This document shows positions 32,861-46,300 of a stretch of 64,000 nt of DNA, piece by piece. This DNA comes from Aquatica leii (lineage: Eukaryota > Arthropoda > Insecta > Coleoptera > Lampyridae): the NCBI GenBank assembly GCA_035610365.1, contig CM069439.1:5642001-5706000 (forward strand). Reading direction: 5' to 3'. Position 1 is the first letter of the stretch. The number at the start of each line of letters is the position of its first letter. A program made the translations under genes and the position numbers. The notes under the pieces were generated by a model, which ran no database searches, was not told where the DNA came from, and saw only the letters and a program-made list of their open reading frames with translations.

Positions 32861-33110
32861 GGCAAAATCTCTCAGATTCTTTCTTATCCCAATGACAAAT
32901 TTTCTACACGTTTCACACACATTTCAAGGTGTATACCAAATTCCTGGTTCATGTAATTTAGTCTACTTGGGCGAAATCGATCGTTCCGTCATCACTCGTA
33001 CTTCAGAACATGATCGATGGCTTGATTCACAAACTGATTTACGACAACAATGACACGATCCAAGAGGAATCGCGTCATTACGCTTTCGTGGCAATTTTGA
33101 AATCTTGTCC
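32850..33110 (+). pseudogene. Second Penelope-like family: GIY-YIG fragment
   Basis: The plus strand reads GVYQIPGSCNLVYLGEIDRS then VITRTSEHDRW. GVY and YLG stand for the GIY and YIG elements, followed by the conserved Arg and His. Stops and frame changes come after about 33050. The upstream part of the open frame from 32850 is not Penelope-like apart from the first codons: just before it the plus strand encodes SGAAMG, the start of the RT motif, so this copy has lost everything between that motif and the nuclease. Confidence 0.75.
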
Positions 33111-36100
33111 GACACGTGGTTTTAACTTTACACTGAGAGTGAGACTAGATAGAAAAGCAATTTTGTAATAGTAATAAGGTAATAACCGAAGGAGGGGAGA
33201 TTATCTTTTATTATAGTAATCATGCTATAACCGTCAAAATCAAAACATTAACCCACGTAATTTAAACTCAAAAGAAGGTTTCATAGATCATGCTTACGTA
33301 CAAAGTGTAAAATTAAGTTATGTACCGTTATTAAGAAGGTATTAATCTACATATTTTTTTAAAGTAGTGTGTATTTTAAAAGAGAAAATTGCTATCGAAT
33401 AAGCGATAAAGATAATGTAAAAATTGTAAAAGTTTGAAAGTATCTGAAACCAAATTCAAGGGAAATCGGTACTAAATTACGAGTTCTAATTACAAAAGAT
33501 TACAAGACATCTTTTTATTCTAATTTGAAAAGTTCAATTTTATTTAGATTTATTTGATTTCTTGTGTATCGATTTAACGAAGAAAAACAAAATTACTTTT
33601 TTAACTTTATTATAAGTTTTAAATTTAATGTTCAATGAAGTGAAAACGTTCTAATCGAGTTTCCAAAAAAAGAACGTGAAATGTGCATGAGCACCCTCGA
33701 AAAACTATATTAGCGTGTATAAAGTTAAATTAAGGTATGACGTCATATTTCCACGATGTGGTGGACAGATGTAGGGTAAGGGTAGTCATTGAATAGATAC
33801 TATAGTCGTCTTATTCTTCTATCAGATGCACAGATGGCAATGGGCAGATAAGTGCCAGCTCAACCCACAACTACATGATGTTTCTTTAAAATATACCCTT
33901 ATGGGGACTGCAAAACATTTCCTTTACAGTTAAAATGTCCTCTAGATGATGTTTCCGGTGCATTAATTGATATTTTATCTTTTCACTTTAATGGTTGATT
34001 AGTTACAGTATGTACACGCGAGATAGGTATATGATTAAATTACCTCCGAGAAACTAATACGTAATAATGAAAATTTATTAGAACTTCGTACAGCGAATGT
34101 AGTACGTAGTTATGCATCGGTAAATAATTTTAGTGTTTATTTATTGTAAACATGAAAATCGTGTTGAGGGGTAATGGAGTTTTAACTTAATTTTTGTCTA
34201 TGTAATAATTTAACGGTTTCTAAGACTGTAGGTACGTAAGCTTATGAATAAAGCACATCTGTTGCCGTTACGCCAACATATGTGTAATAAAGAATTCGTG
34301 GTTTTTACATTTTTAGTCATTAATGCTAAACTATAAATATCTTCAATAAGTTCACGGTGGTTGATTTACAGTTGATTAACAACTGCTTTTACTTTTATTA
34401 CCGCATACATTAATAAAAAAGTAGAAATTCATTAATTTGCTTTATACAATTTAGCAAGTATGACAAAAAGTTTACATATTTTGTAAAACTACTTTTTACT
34501 GTATCTTTTTCAAAATGCTGCGCAAAAATATTAATTGAAAATTTTTGTTTCAGGTTAGCTATTTTTCTTTACGCTTTGGTATGTGGAAGGTGCAGTAAGT
34601 AAAGTTTATATTAAATTGTATTTATAAATATATTAAATTCTTGTTGAGAATATTTGATTTTACAAATTTCTAACTTATGTATAATGCTGTATTCTTTCTA
34701 TTTAAAAACATTTTAATCAAGTGGTGGGTATCGCCTTTTTAAAGTTTCTTGAACCGTAATTTTCGATACCCTTTTATTTTCGTTCAACACAAAAGACACA
34801 ACAATCTAAACTGGAATTTTTTACAGTATTCAACACACTTTTGTACAAAAAAACTGTTACAACAAAAGAGTTTTTCAAAAGGAAAACGTTTAAAAGCAAA
34901 TGTATTTTTTTAAAGATATACGATATGCTTTTTGTTGCAATTGTTAAAAAAACTCTACGACTAATTAAGATTAATTTTAGTTGATTTAAACTTTTTTCTC
35001 AAAGTATAATTTCATTTATTAACCGTGTGTGTGCGTGCGTATGTATATATTTGATTAAAAGGAATAAAACAATTAATTTTCTTTAATTTGTTAATTTATA
35101 AAAATACCAAACACGTAAGTGTAATTTAAGCATGATTGATTATCTTTCAAAGCAAAAGCGACCGTCTAAGTTGGCGGAATGCTATGTATACACACTATGT
35201 TCTAGTTTGTTCTACCGCTGTTGTTAGGGTTAATCTCATATTTGCTTACTAATATGTGTACAAAGACACTAATCAGAGTCAGCCTGAGTAAATGAAGAAG
35301 TAGGATACATGTATGTATGTGTAAATTGAGTACTTAATTCCATAATTTAGGACTTCCGCAATCACGCCATCTTCCCCATCTATATACTTTTATTTACTCT
35401 TCCGATACACCACAGTTTTTTCAAAATATAGAACAAGCTCTCGTTTCCTTTTTATTCATTCCCAGTTTTCATTCACTGAAAGTTTGTATTTTAAATTACT
35501 TGCGAAAGGAGTGGAATTTAAAAGATTTTGTTTGAAATTTGTTTTTTATATATAAAAGTTTTACGCAGAATTTGGAATTTTCACTTAGAGATTTTTAGTA
35601 GTTTACAATGCTTTTTTTTATATTTGTCGCGTGTTTTTTTGGTCACAGGAACCGATTCGTACAAAACGTTTTAGAATACGAATCCAGTCCTTGATTCAAT
35701 TAGAGAAACACACGTGTGCACAAACAACTCTATTTTTTATGTTCTCTACAACACGACCAAAAATAATTAATCAAATTCTAAAAAAAATGTTTTAACAATT
35801 CAAAGGCTGTTATATGCTCGTAAATTGTTTATTGAACTTTAACGCGTGCATGGGTGCAATGGGTTGTTGAAACTTTTATTGCTAAATTGAAATAATTATT
35901 AAAAAAATTATTTTTATTTATTTGTCAATGTGTATTTTTAATTCTAGAAAATTCAAGGAAAAATAAATTGCATTGCCCTTGGATTACAGAACGGTTATTT
36001 CTGTTTGTAAATATACTTTTTTAAACTACATTTTATTTTTTGTCACGTTTTATCGAAATAGGTAATAACGTCAAATCATTTAGCAATTATTAAAGAAACG

Positions 36101-37364
36101 ACGCGGTGAAAATAGAAAAGTGCGCGCGTAGGAAAGTTTTAAAAACGGACACTAGCTTATTATCAACCGAAATTATTTGGAAAATTCTCTTTTGCTAAAT
36201 ATTGGTATCCACCACAACTATAATTCACAGTGTGATTACATTAAAATCAAATTTGTTATTGTTTAATTTGGACTAACGCAACTTCTAATTTCTGTTGATT
36301 TTTTAAAATAAATTTTTAATTATAACATCGGTTTTTGTAATTTTCGATTAAGTTTTAAAAACGCAATAGTACATATAATGTTACACTTACTACAATCTAA
36401 ATGTCTTTTGACAACATCGTTTTTATTATGGTTTTCAAGTTTGTCTACACAATGAGATTTTTACATCGTACTGAACATCAGAAAAAACAGATGTTTAAAG
36501 AGCATTTAGAGATCTACTTTATTTCTCAGATGTGTCAGATTTCAAAAATTCCACTTATATCTTTTGCAGTTTTTTTACGAAAATTGATTTTCACCATGAA
36601 CATTTCGGAGCAAAAGAAACGCATTTACCATAGCAACATTGCAATTACAATAGATTTCGGGGATTCAAGAACACTAATATAAAAAAACATTGTCATAATG
36701 AGAGAAAAAATACAGAAAAAAAGCTGATTGTAGTTAATTTAATAATTGGTACGAAACAAGAAAAGCAAAAAAGGAATCTTTAAATTCAGATAAAAAAGAA
36801 TTCAAACCGACAAAAACTCTGTCGCTCAAAAATTAGTAGTTTCATTCCATAGTTATAGAGTAGCCTACATGTTTTATAACTGGTACGTTTTATAGGACAC
36901 AGGACTTTAGTCAACTAAAAATGTAGTTCATGTACTAACGAACATCAAGTTGATACGTTCTATTAAAGATACTAAAAAGAATTGTGCACAAGAATTAAGG
37001 GCGCTCTAGTCTTTTGGCAAACTTAAAGAATTAAATTTCCTTAAAAATTTGCTCTTAACACCTTCGCTACCATGTATAAAGCAGTGGATACACGACGACT
37101 ATCTTCTAAATACCAGGGTTTCTAATAGTAGATACAACTTTTGTTGTTTTTGTTTTACTCTGGTATTGTTTTATATGCGTTATTTTCTGGTCGGTATTAT
37201 TTAGGTAGGAAGAAGTAAACAAATCATTTCGCCCCTCTCCCAAATCTGATTGGTCATATTTGTCTAACGCAATGCGCTGTAGCCAAGAAAAGTTTAGTCG
37301 CTAATTAGCTATTAGAGAGAGCGTTTCTGTGTTCGTGGTACAATAAAGACGTTTTGATTCAAAA
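33111..37364. other. AT-rich stretch, mostly without recognised features
   Basis: A short alternating (GT)n/(AT)n-like tract lies near 35024-35050. A GC-richer patch at 33730-33870 includes a TGACGTCA-type palindrome (33739-33746) without a gene I can name. A 93-codon ORF at 36401-36682 (+) has no known motif. The exon-like segment at 34554-34594 is listed separately. The last ~180 bp (37190-37364), GC-richer, may be the 5' region of the piggyBac relic that follows. Confidence 0.4.
34554..34594 (+). other. Possible 41-nt exon
   Basis: A strong acceptor (AATTTTTGTTTCAG) ends at 34553 and a strong donor (GCA|GTAAGTAAAG) starts at 34595. The 41 nt between are open in at least two frames. One reads LAIFLYALVCGRC, like the hydrophobic end of a signal peptide or a membrane segment; another reads VSYFSLRFGMWKVQ. 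The second frame would follow in phase from the exon ending at 18575, but a link across 16 kb is speculative. No other exon could be tied to it. Confidence 0.3.
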
Positions 37365-37500
37365 ATGAGTGATTATGTATCTCATGAGGAATCTTTTAAG
37401 GACTCTGGTTGAGAATTTGAGCCGATCGATGAATCATCTGATGAGGAGGATATCTGAAGCAATGTTTTAAAGGGCGAAGTAAAGGAAGCAATACCCATGG
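37365..37500 (+). pseudogene. Second piggyBac-type relic, N-terminal end
   Basis: An ATG at 37365 opens MSDYVSHEESFKDSG, a stop, then EFEPIDESSDEEDI. An acidic Ser/Asp/Glu-rich start of the 'DSDFEPxDxSSDEED' kind is characteristic of piggyBac transposases. Upstream, 37190-37364 is GC-richer than average and could be its promoter and leader. The middle of the protein is not recognised until about 39300, so the 37500-39280 interval is either highly decayed or holds inserted sequence. Confidence 0.5.
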
Positions 37501-37779
37501 GAGATTTTTTGTTAGTTTTAGGTATACGTTATTTTATACAACTCTTAAATGGATGCTACAATTTTGATGTGTCGAAAATCTATTAATTACAAAACTAATA
37601 TTGAACACACCAAATGAATTTTGTTACGAGAATTTTCGTGTAACTTAAAGGCAAGCGTCTAACTCAGTTTGATTCGGCAAGCGGGTTGCAAGTCTCGGTG
37701 TGCTAATCTTACACTAAATTAAAAAGGCGTCAAAACAAGTAAATATCACAAAAAAATTAAATTGGCAAAACACAACTTC

Positions 37780-38380
37780 TAACAACAATTTATTTATTTC
37801 AAACAAGAGGGAATAGGCGTTAAAATCAACAAAGAAAGAGGTGGACCAATAGCAATAGATTTGTTTACTAATATAGTAATATCACAGCTATACTGTCGGT
37901 GTAGGCTCTTTTCTTTAGGCAACACATCATACAACAAATTATATTTAATTGCTAACAAACATTATAAGAGATTGATTTTAATTTAAATATAAATATTACT
38001 CGTTCAAACTACCTTGTCAGTCACGAAATAAGTCGACAACAATGATAATAATGAATCGCAAGAAAAGTAAAATATGAGCAGAAAAACTTACCCAACCGAC
38101 AATTCTTTGTCAACTGTAATAATAATTACGTAAAATATGTTATAGGCTGAAGACTGACGGTTAGTGAATACAATTAAAATCGATTACATAAAAGCAAAAT
38201 TATACGATACTAAGAAGTAGTGCGTACAAGGCTGACATAATTAAAGTAATAAATATAAATGCAAGAAGGTATACGTTATACTAAGTAAGGTGCATAAAGT
38301 TGATTGATTAGTTACAGAAGCAAATTAACGAAGTAATGCGATACTGATATTTCATAAACAGTCTTCTCTCGTCGCTTCTA
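37780..38380. repeat. AT-rich low-identity repeat shared with 48300-48960
   Basis: Motifs such as GCTGAAG(G/A)CTGA, ATAAATATAAA(T/C)GC followed by a GAAGG- or AAGGC-type block, and AACTTACCC/GACTTACCC occur in the same order here and at 48300-48960. Identity is low by eye and boundaries are uncertain. It may be a dispersed element lying inside the piggyBac relic. Confidence 0.25.
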
Positions 38381-38381
38381 A

Positions 38382-38790
38382 TTACATAAAAGGAGGTGGA
38401 CTCCACAGGTTATACATCTCGAAAACAGCCGGGTACAAAAACAGCATGGCAATCCTACGAAACTCGCTGAAAAAGGCAAAAAGATAACGTGACGACGCCA
38501 TCTTTGGGAATTGCTTTCTTACCTGGAACGTTGCGTAATTAACACAATCGCCGAATTCGACCAATACCTGGAATACGTTTTTCTTAGCACATCCGCTAAA
38601 AGCGTAATAGAAATCACTACCGAGGAAAATCCAACAGAAAGAAAAACTACTTACATGTCGTAAAATAACACTGAGATACACGAGTGTTCACATCGGTTTT
38701 GAAAAGGTAAAGAGCGTTTATTCCCACCGGTAAAATGAATTGACAATTCAGTAACGGCGTAAAAACAGTGCAGCCGTTAGTTTGAATTTA
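38382..38790 (-). other. GC-richer island with exon/intron-like signals
   Basis: On the minus strand a 43-codon frame (38785-38656) reads TPLLNCQFILPVGINALYLF then KTDVNTRVSQCYFTT and ends at a GTAAGT donor (38649-38654). Further on, TTCCAG|GTAAGAAAG (donor at 38521-38522) and TTGCCTTTTTCAG (acceptor at 38467-38468) would delimit a 56-nt intron, a normal insect size. The ORF 38681-38382 (99 codons) spans both without a stop. I cannot name a protein. It may be the 5' end of a host gene or a promoter region of an element. Confidence 0.25.
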
Positions 38791-39299
38791 GAATAAATAT
38801 TTTTGAAAAATACAAAATAACATGTAACAATTTGGCTAGATCCAAAGTATGAAAACTTTTAACATTTATCTTTACAATTACAAGCAGACCCAGAAAGATA
38901 CATAGGTTGAGGTATATAAGCAATGTTTATATATAATACAAGCTATCAATATGTATAAAATTTTTAAAATGTTTTCTACCTAATATATTTTTTGAGTACA
39001 TTTTTCAAAGTCTATTGCATGTAACATTCGGCTTGAAACAACTTCAAAACACAAACCAATCTGTCTTCTATTGCTCTGTTCCGCTAGGGCTCGCTGGGCT
39101 ACACGTGGTATGTGAACACTTGCTACCTAAATTTAAGTTTGTGTTTACTCGCTGAACTCACAACGCTTGTCTAGGCTTGCGATAAAAAATAATTAATTGT
39201 TTTTTACTAGGTTATATCTTTACAAGATCACAGAATGTTTGATGTAAGAACTATGGATGTCATCTATCTATCAGTGACTATGGATAAGGTGAAAATAGT

Positions 39300-40377
39300 T
39301 CAACATTGCTTTAGAGTGGTTGAAATTGTTGTTTGACTGGACAAGCAAAATAACCGGACGTTATTTGATAGAACAGAGAACACAGATGGTTCACAGCATC
39401 TTATTGAGGGATGCAATCTTGAAAGAGGTGTACGTTTTTTTAGTTCTAAATGTTTATATGGATTTAGTGATTTTGCACACGTTTTTTCTCAATTCTAAAA
39501 TTCGTAGAAGACCTATTACCCGTGTGGGAATGTTTTTTGCTAATATACGAGAAAACTGTGTAAATCTTATTAATCCTGGATGAACTGTATCTCTACACGA
39601 AAGTTCATAAAGACCAGAAGATGTCGTTTTGGGTTAAAACTATTTTGTATCTGCTTTTCCGATCCAGACTTCTGTGGCTATATGTACAAAATTGCTTTGT
39701 ATATCGGAAAAGATATTTCTTCAACATACCATACTTATTCCAAATACAGAAAATCTAACAATCTAATGGGTTGTGGTACAATTATCTCAAAATGTACTAG
39801 ACCAGGGAAGATAAATTGTTGTGGATAATTGATACATGTCATTACGATTGGCAAAATGTCACTGGAACTATACGATTTAACAGAGGGGTACCTAAAGAAA
39901 TGATAGAAATTACATTCAATCTAACCTTCCAAAGTTGTTTCATTAGAAAGGGCGATGTGCTAATCGTTCGTTACAAGGACAAAAAATACGTTTACGTTCT
40001 TACTACAATGTGCATAGCAGGATTCAATGAAATAACGTTATCAGCTTTCAGTTGAGAAATTCATGTTCATTCAAAAGCTTTCGTGTACTATAATCAAAAT
40101 GTGGGTGCAGTAGATGCAGTGGACTTCGTTCAAAAAGCACACACACATTGGCCAACCTATGGTTTTAAATGCAAAAACTTTTTATGAACTAGCTCATGAC
40201 AAACTAATCGCCGTATTGGATTTTGAGAAGCTCTTATTCGACAGAATATTACAGAAGTATTTTTCAGGTTATGGACAATTGAAAGAACTGTATAATATTC
40301 CCAAGGGAAAAAATATGTCTGTATGTTATGCAAATGACAAAAAAAGAAAACTAACTGCAAACATATTTTATTACTAA
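39300..40377 (+). pseudogene. Second piggyBac-type relic, catalytic and C-terminal part
   Basis: Plus-strand blocks in order are VYVFLVLNVYMDLVIL (about 39428-39475), FIKTRRCRFGLKLFCICFSD and PDFCGYMYKIALYIGKDIS (about 39604-39720), IVVDN-stop-YMS (39815-39840, a TGG-to-TGA type change in the usual VDNWYTS with its catalytic Asp), GTIRFNRGVPKEMIE (39855-39908), KYVYVLTTM, YYNQNVGAVDAVDF (about 40090-40137, the 'DYNxxMGGVDxxD' block with the last catalytic Asp) and KNMSVCYANDKKRK near the end. The order matches piggyBac transposases. Frameshifts separate the blocks, and the Cys-rich tail is cut after its first Cys. Confidence 0.8.
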
Positions 40378-43102
40378 TAAATTTTATTTTTGAATTATAG
40401 ACCTCACTTATTCCTGCAATGAGATAACAATGATAAAAGCTAATGCATTGCTTCTGGTCAGAACTCTATTCTAATCTACATACGTAAAACCGACATTTTT
40501 CTATAAAACAAACAAAATTATATAGAGAACAAGTAGAAATAGAAAATACTGATTTTTCTATAAAATCTGATATAATCTTACTACTTCCGTTTTGGAAGCC
40601 AAGGCGTTAGAATACAGTTTAGTTTGTGTACAAAACATTTTTTGCTACACTCTTCGGATTACACACGATGTATCATTTGATTGTATAACAACAAAAGCAA
40701 CTTAAAAAAAATATTAAAAGCACTAAACACAAAATAACAAGAAGAATATCATAGGAAATGAATGTGAAGGGACTACTAGTTTAAAAAGACTAAGACGTTC
40801 AAAATACAGTCATGCGGAGACGTGTAAAAAAATACAACTGCGGAAAAAAGGGAGAGCAAAAAAATATATTGAAGCACACGGAAGTATATGGAGAAGTTGA
40901 GAGCGAAATAAAAACGTATGTAATGAAGTATGTGGAAATTTGGGGTTGTGCAGAGAAAACAAGGTAGCAAAATTCATACTAGAGTAGTATTACTGTAAGA
41001 AAGACATGACGTCACATATGCGCAGAGACTATATCTTGTATACACGATTGCATTTTAAGAAAGAAGGGGCGTGTCAGTGCCAGTGTCAAGTGTGTTTTGA
41101 TCCGACATCTCGTACTTCCTAGTTGTTTTTGTTCTCAGTTTTGTTCAGTTTATTGCTTTTGACTTTATTAATTTAGATTTAAATGAATCAGTCTTTCTAA
41201 GGGTTACTGTCATTAATGTGTTAAATTCATAAAATTGAACTGCGCCAATAACTATATCTTCTCAAAATTTACTGCTACTCTACTACAATAGATCTAACTT
41301 CTGGGTGGAAATAAAGTATTATGTAAAATAGGTGATAATGCATACCGATAAAGAAATTTACTTCTAAATCAGATATAATCCATCAGACACCGTTTTGAAA
41401 GTCTCGCTATAATCTTTATATTATGAAGCTTTCTAAAGTTTGAATTTCTTGTTGAATCTACAATATTGTCTGACAAATTTAGTTTTGTCACATATTTTCT
41501 TAGATGTAGTTTTGATTTGATAAATTCTAACTCAACTATAAAGTAATTTGAGCTAAAATGTGTATTGCGATAAATTAAATAAAGCACACTCGACACAGAT
41601 ACTGTAACGGATTAATCCAAAATGCAAAAACCGTCGTATATTACAATGTAAGATATTAACAGAACGTTAGAGCAGAGATTGTTTTTAAAATGTTAGTTTT
41701 AGTTTGTTTTTTGTTTAATGTGTCTTCTTTTTATAGGAATAATGCAATAGCTTTTAGTAAAGTACATAAAGAGGGATTGAAAGGAATTAAACCCGTTTAT
41801 TTAATTTTTAATGAAAGTACTATACAAGTGGGATTTATCGTCAACTTGTTTTTTTTAGTTTTCTAACATCAATGCACATATAATCAACAGGGGTGGATAT
41901 TTTTGTTTAATTTTTGGTGGACATTGTAAAATAGGGAATTAATAGAATTTTAAAACAACGCATCTGCAGGCTTCGTTTGATTAGTTATATTAACCTCGCA
42001 ATTTTATGTCGATTTTACCGGTTTTTTTTTGGAGATTTATAGGGAATCATCATGAAGTTATCCTTTGATTCTCGTTTTGCTTTCAAAACGTTTTACAAAA
42101 TTATTTGTTTGGATTACAAATGGAAACAAGCAAAGGTGTTTAAAGTTTTTAGATTTATTGCACCCTCGTTTTCGTTTTACTAGCGTACACTTGTTTTTTA
42201 GAATTGCGGATTACATGTTTTGTTTCACAACATATACATGTTTGCTAATAAAATATGCTGTATTGTTGTTGGTAATTTAAAAGAATGCACACCGTTTTTC
42301 TCGCGAATTTGCTTTCACGCTTCTCGCGTGCATAAATTAATAAAAAGAATTAGTAAGATTGTGTCGACATCAATTTTCTTAATTTGTAGTTCATAAATAA
42401 AGTTTTTGGTTGCGTTAATACAAAATGATTTGTGTAATTTAAAATTTGCATATTTTTTAAATTCGGGTTTGTCATACGGGTGGTCGCTACATCTTTGGCT
42501 TCTTGTAAAAAGTTTCTATACCTGCAGGTTTTAACATAAAGAAGTAAAACGGAGAAATTCGAAACATGCAAACATTAATCCCAGTAACTTACACCCTACG
42601 CCTCATTTGCTTTTTAATTAACATTTCAATACAGGTAGAACTTTTCCCATTCCACTGGAACAGGATTAACGATGCGTATTTAGAAAACGTCAATATCTTT
42701 TAAAGTCTTAATGTAATCTGATTTACTGCTAAAGCTCAAATAAAAAATTGTTATTTCATCGCTCGCTTGAGCTTTTTACCGAAATTAATTATAAGCCTTA
42801 ACACGCCGCTTGGAAATAATAACAACATTTTCCTAAGTGCGTAAGTGTTGTGTTTGTGTTCTGCGTATTGTTTCCAATTTCATATAAACAGCGAAAGTTC
42901 GCATTTGCACACAATTATAATTCAAATTGCAGAATATGCGGTTGGCTCCATTACAGACCAACTTCCCTAGGGCTTAACAAAGGCCATTTTAGATCCTGGT
43001 TTTAACTGTACTACAATAGGGATTAGTCATGTAAAGGCATTATTACACTCGCGATACTATTTCCATATTGATTCTCGTTTCTGGCTTTCATTTTTATTTC
43101 AG

Positions 43103-43329
43103 TCATTTTTCTGCCAACCGCAAATCTAACAATGCCATCCATTACTCATCATCATACGACTTCCTCAAATCTTCATACACCTACCTATTGTACTGCTTCT
43201 TTTCACTACCACCCGCAGTCCCTAAGTATCTCTGCAAGTGCACTTATATCTTTTAACAGTGAAAAAAATTGCAAAAGTCGATTTTTAAATGCGCTTATAC
43301 CAACAAAAAAACTAGTTAAGCATAAGTGA
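43103..43329 (+). other. Pyrimidine-rich segment open after a good acceptor
   Basis: After TTTTTATTTCAG (ending about 43102) one frame stays open for about 75 codons to the TGA at 43327. It contains IFLPTANLTMPSITHHHTTS, then a His/Ser/Thr-rich stretch and NALIPTKKLVKHK. The plus strand is unusually C-rich here compared with its surroundings. It could be a last coding exon, or only a pyrimidine-rich repeat with few stops. I do not recognise the product. Confidence 0.2.
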
Positions 43330-46300
43330 ATACGTGCCGAGTAATTTGTATTTTTATAGTTTTGATTAGAAGGTCGACTACCGATCTTAGTGACAGCTTT
43401 TGTGTTTACTAGTCGCAAGAACATTATTCGAATCGATATCTAAAATGAGTACAAGTAAATAAACACTTTCTTATTAAAGGTGAAAGGGCAACAATTTTCT
43501 ATCTGGTAGTTCCTAACCTTTGCTCGATAAAAAAATAATACAAACTCGTTAGACGTGATAAGGCCATACATAATAGTAATTACGAAATTGATTTATGTGA
43601 GTATATCTTATTTTATTTGTTTTTTAACACTCAAATTAATTTTTTGGCGAAAAACGGTTGTTTCTCGTAACTCTAATAATAAAACTGAATTGAAGCTTCT
43701 CAACTATTTTCTCTCATTGTTTTTATACGGTAATAAACATGTAGCGGTTTGTTTTTTGAATTAAATTTTTTTACGAAATTTGTATTGATCAAATGTTTGT
43801 ATTGTATTTAGGTTTTTTAACTTTTTAATCAGTTAGCCTTTATTACTGGCTCATCGATTCTCCGAAATTATTGTTCAATTACAAAATAATTCTAAACAAA
43901 TGAACTGTACAAACCATATTTTACGTAATACTACATTTTCGCAGTTGTTCGTTGATACTGCTGGTCAATAAAATGCAATTATAACAGTATAAATTCTTTT
44001 AAGATTATAAATTCACCACGCTAAATGAACTCTTGGCTTAACTAAATTTTATATGTAAGAAATTGTTCTGTAGAACGATAAAGCATTCTTTTTATATAAC
44101 AAGATCTCCTGCGAAATATGAGACGAAACCACAAAGAATCTCGGTCAGTCTACAGTAATAAAACCAAGCCCTATCAAATGTTTAAGGAAAATTTAAAGAG
44201 GCTACTAGACTTTGTTTTTTTTTTAATGTGATAAAAGCTCTCTAGTTAAGATATCCGAGTATAAAAATTGGTATTGGGTTGTAACGCTATCACGGATATC
44301 ACAGCGTTCTTTTTGTTTTAACTTTATAGTCAATCATTGGTTTTATAGGATTACAGTATTACAATCTTCAAACTTTATTTTTAAATTCTAGTATTTTTAT
44401 TAGTCATTAATTTTACTTCGAATGCTGTGCACATTTTCTAAAAGCGCAATAATAAATATTTTGTAAAACCTATGCGTAATCCCTTAAACCTCGATTCACT
44501 CCGATAAGTACATACCTGAAGAAAGATGAGAATTCTCCTTTTCCTTATAGAGAAAATGAACGGAATTGCAGTTTTCGATTTTACAAGTAGCGAAACGTGT
44601 AAGAATGTTATTCTTGATCAAACGAGATATGTTTTTGTAGTTTATTTACGCAAAACTAATACAGTCGAGATATAAATTTGATATACAAATATATCCGTAC
44701 TTATTCAGCCGACGATCTTACACATCTTAGTTCTTTAACCCTAAATAACATGAATTAGTGTAATTTACCATTAGAAACGTGAGAAAAGGACGCCTAATTT
44801 AATATCTCGACTTCATAGTTTGCATTATACATAGTCATTTTATTAGCCTCGGATTTCTTCCACAAAATCTTTAATTATATCACGAAAACTTTTCCTTCTT
44901 GATTACAGTGTAGACACGAAATAAAATACACTACTTTAATAACAAACCCACTGTTTCTTGTTTTTTTATATAAACAATCGTTGCACTCCTTACAAATACT
45001 GCAAATATGCAAATTGTTTCAAAACGTATATTTATATTACAACTTTTTTTATTTCCAAGTTTGTAAATTTAATAATGTAGGATTAAGTACTGATTTATCT
45101 CTGACCCCAACCTGATGCAAGTGATTTCATAATGAATCGTGTTTAACGAAGCATTTGCTCATTAACACTCTTTATCACATTTTATTTTTTAATTTTGACG
45201 TTAAATTATTGTAAATTGATTTCAAAACTAAAATACTTTCATTATAAGTTTCTACATGTTTGTTTATTATACTTCCATATAATTTTTTGCTTACGTATTT
45301 GCAAGAGAAATAAGTTTTCCTTACCTCTTACACAACTTTTTGTAAGAGTACTGACGTTTTTTTTTATAACTACAAACAATTACTATTAGAATTTGTTCAT
45401 TATTTTTTTTTAATTTAGAAATTAATCTTTGTGTTCTAATCGATTTTAAGAACTTTATTGTAGTGTTGGGATTTCTTTTGTTTAATAACTTATGAAAAAA
45501 CTTTAAATGTACTATAATCCAAAATCAATTGGCAAAAACGTCTAACACGATTTCAGTTATTAATTAGTTGAAGTGCTTGTTCGATTTAATACGCTACAAG
45601 AAGTTTTAGAGATGTTAGGATCAATATTAATGTAAGTTGTAAATAAACAAATAATTTACTAAAACACATTCTGTAAAGTGGAAACCCAAAATTGAGAAAA
45701 TACAAGATGTATCTAAAAAATCGAATTATGTAATTAGTGTTACTTAGGTTTACAACAAAATCGGCGTATCTTTTTAGGATTCTTGTATTGTTATTGTATC
45801 TTTTGTTATTGTTTAGAAAAAAAAATTTGATTTTGAAGCTAGTTTATAATAATGACAAAATTGTGAAAAAACATTGATAATGTTAGTAGCTGATGTCATT
45901 TAATTTTTTCTGCACTGTTGTACAACAGTTATTAATACTTTTCATGGTAGTGTGAGTGTTAGTTTTTTGGATTTCCCGGTTTTCACAGCATTTTCTTAGT
46001 TGACTGTGACTATCTTAATTCGATGAAAATTTTCCTGTGTAGTTTCGACTATTGTTTTAAGAACGATCTAAAAAACTGCATTGTTTTTACGAAAGAATAT
46101 TTTTACAATTATTTTACGCTTATTGGAATAATGCTATCAGTCAGGTAATGTTATCATTTTATTAACCAATTGGGGTTTATGTTATCAATTTTGTTCTCAG
46201 GTTTGCTTCTATACATGAACAATAATCTATTTTGAATGAATACGCTTGTTTAGAGTGAACAATTTTATCATTGTAACCTAAAAATAATTGTTTTCCATAT

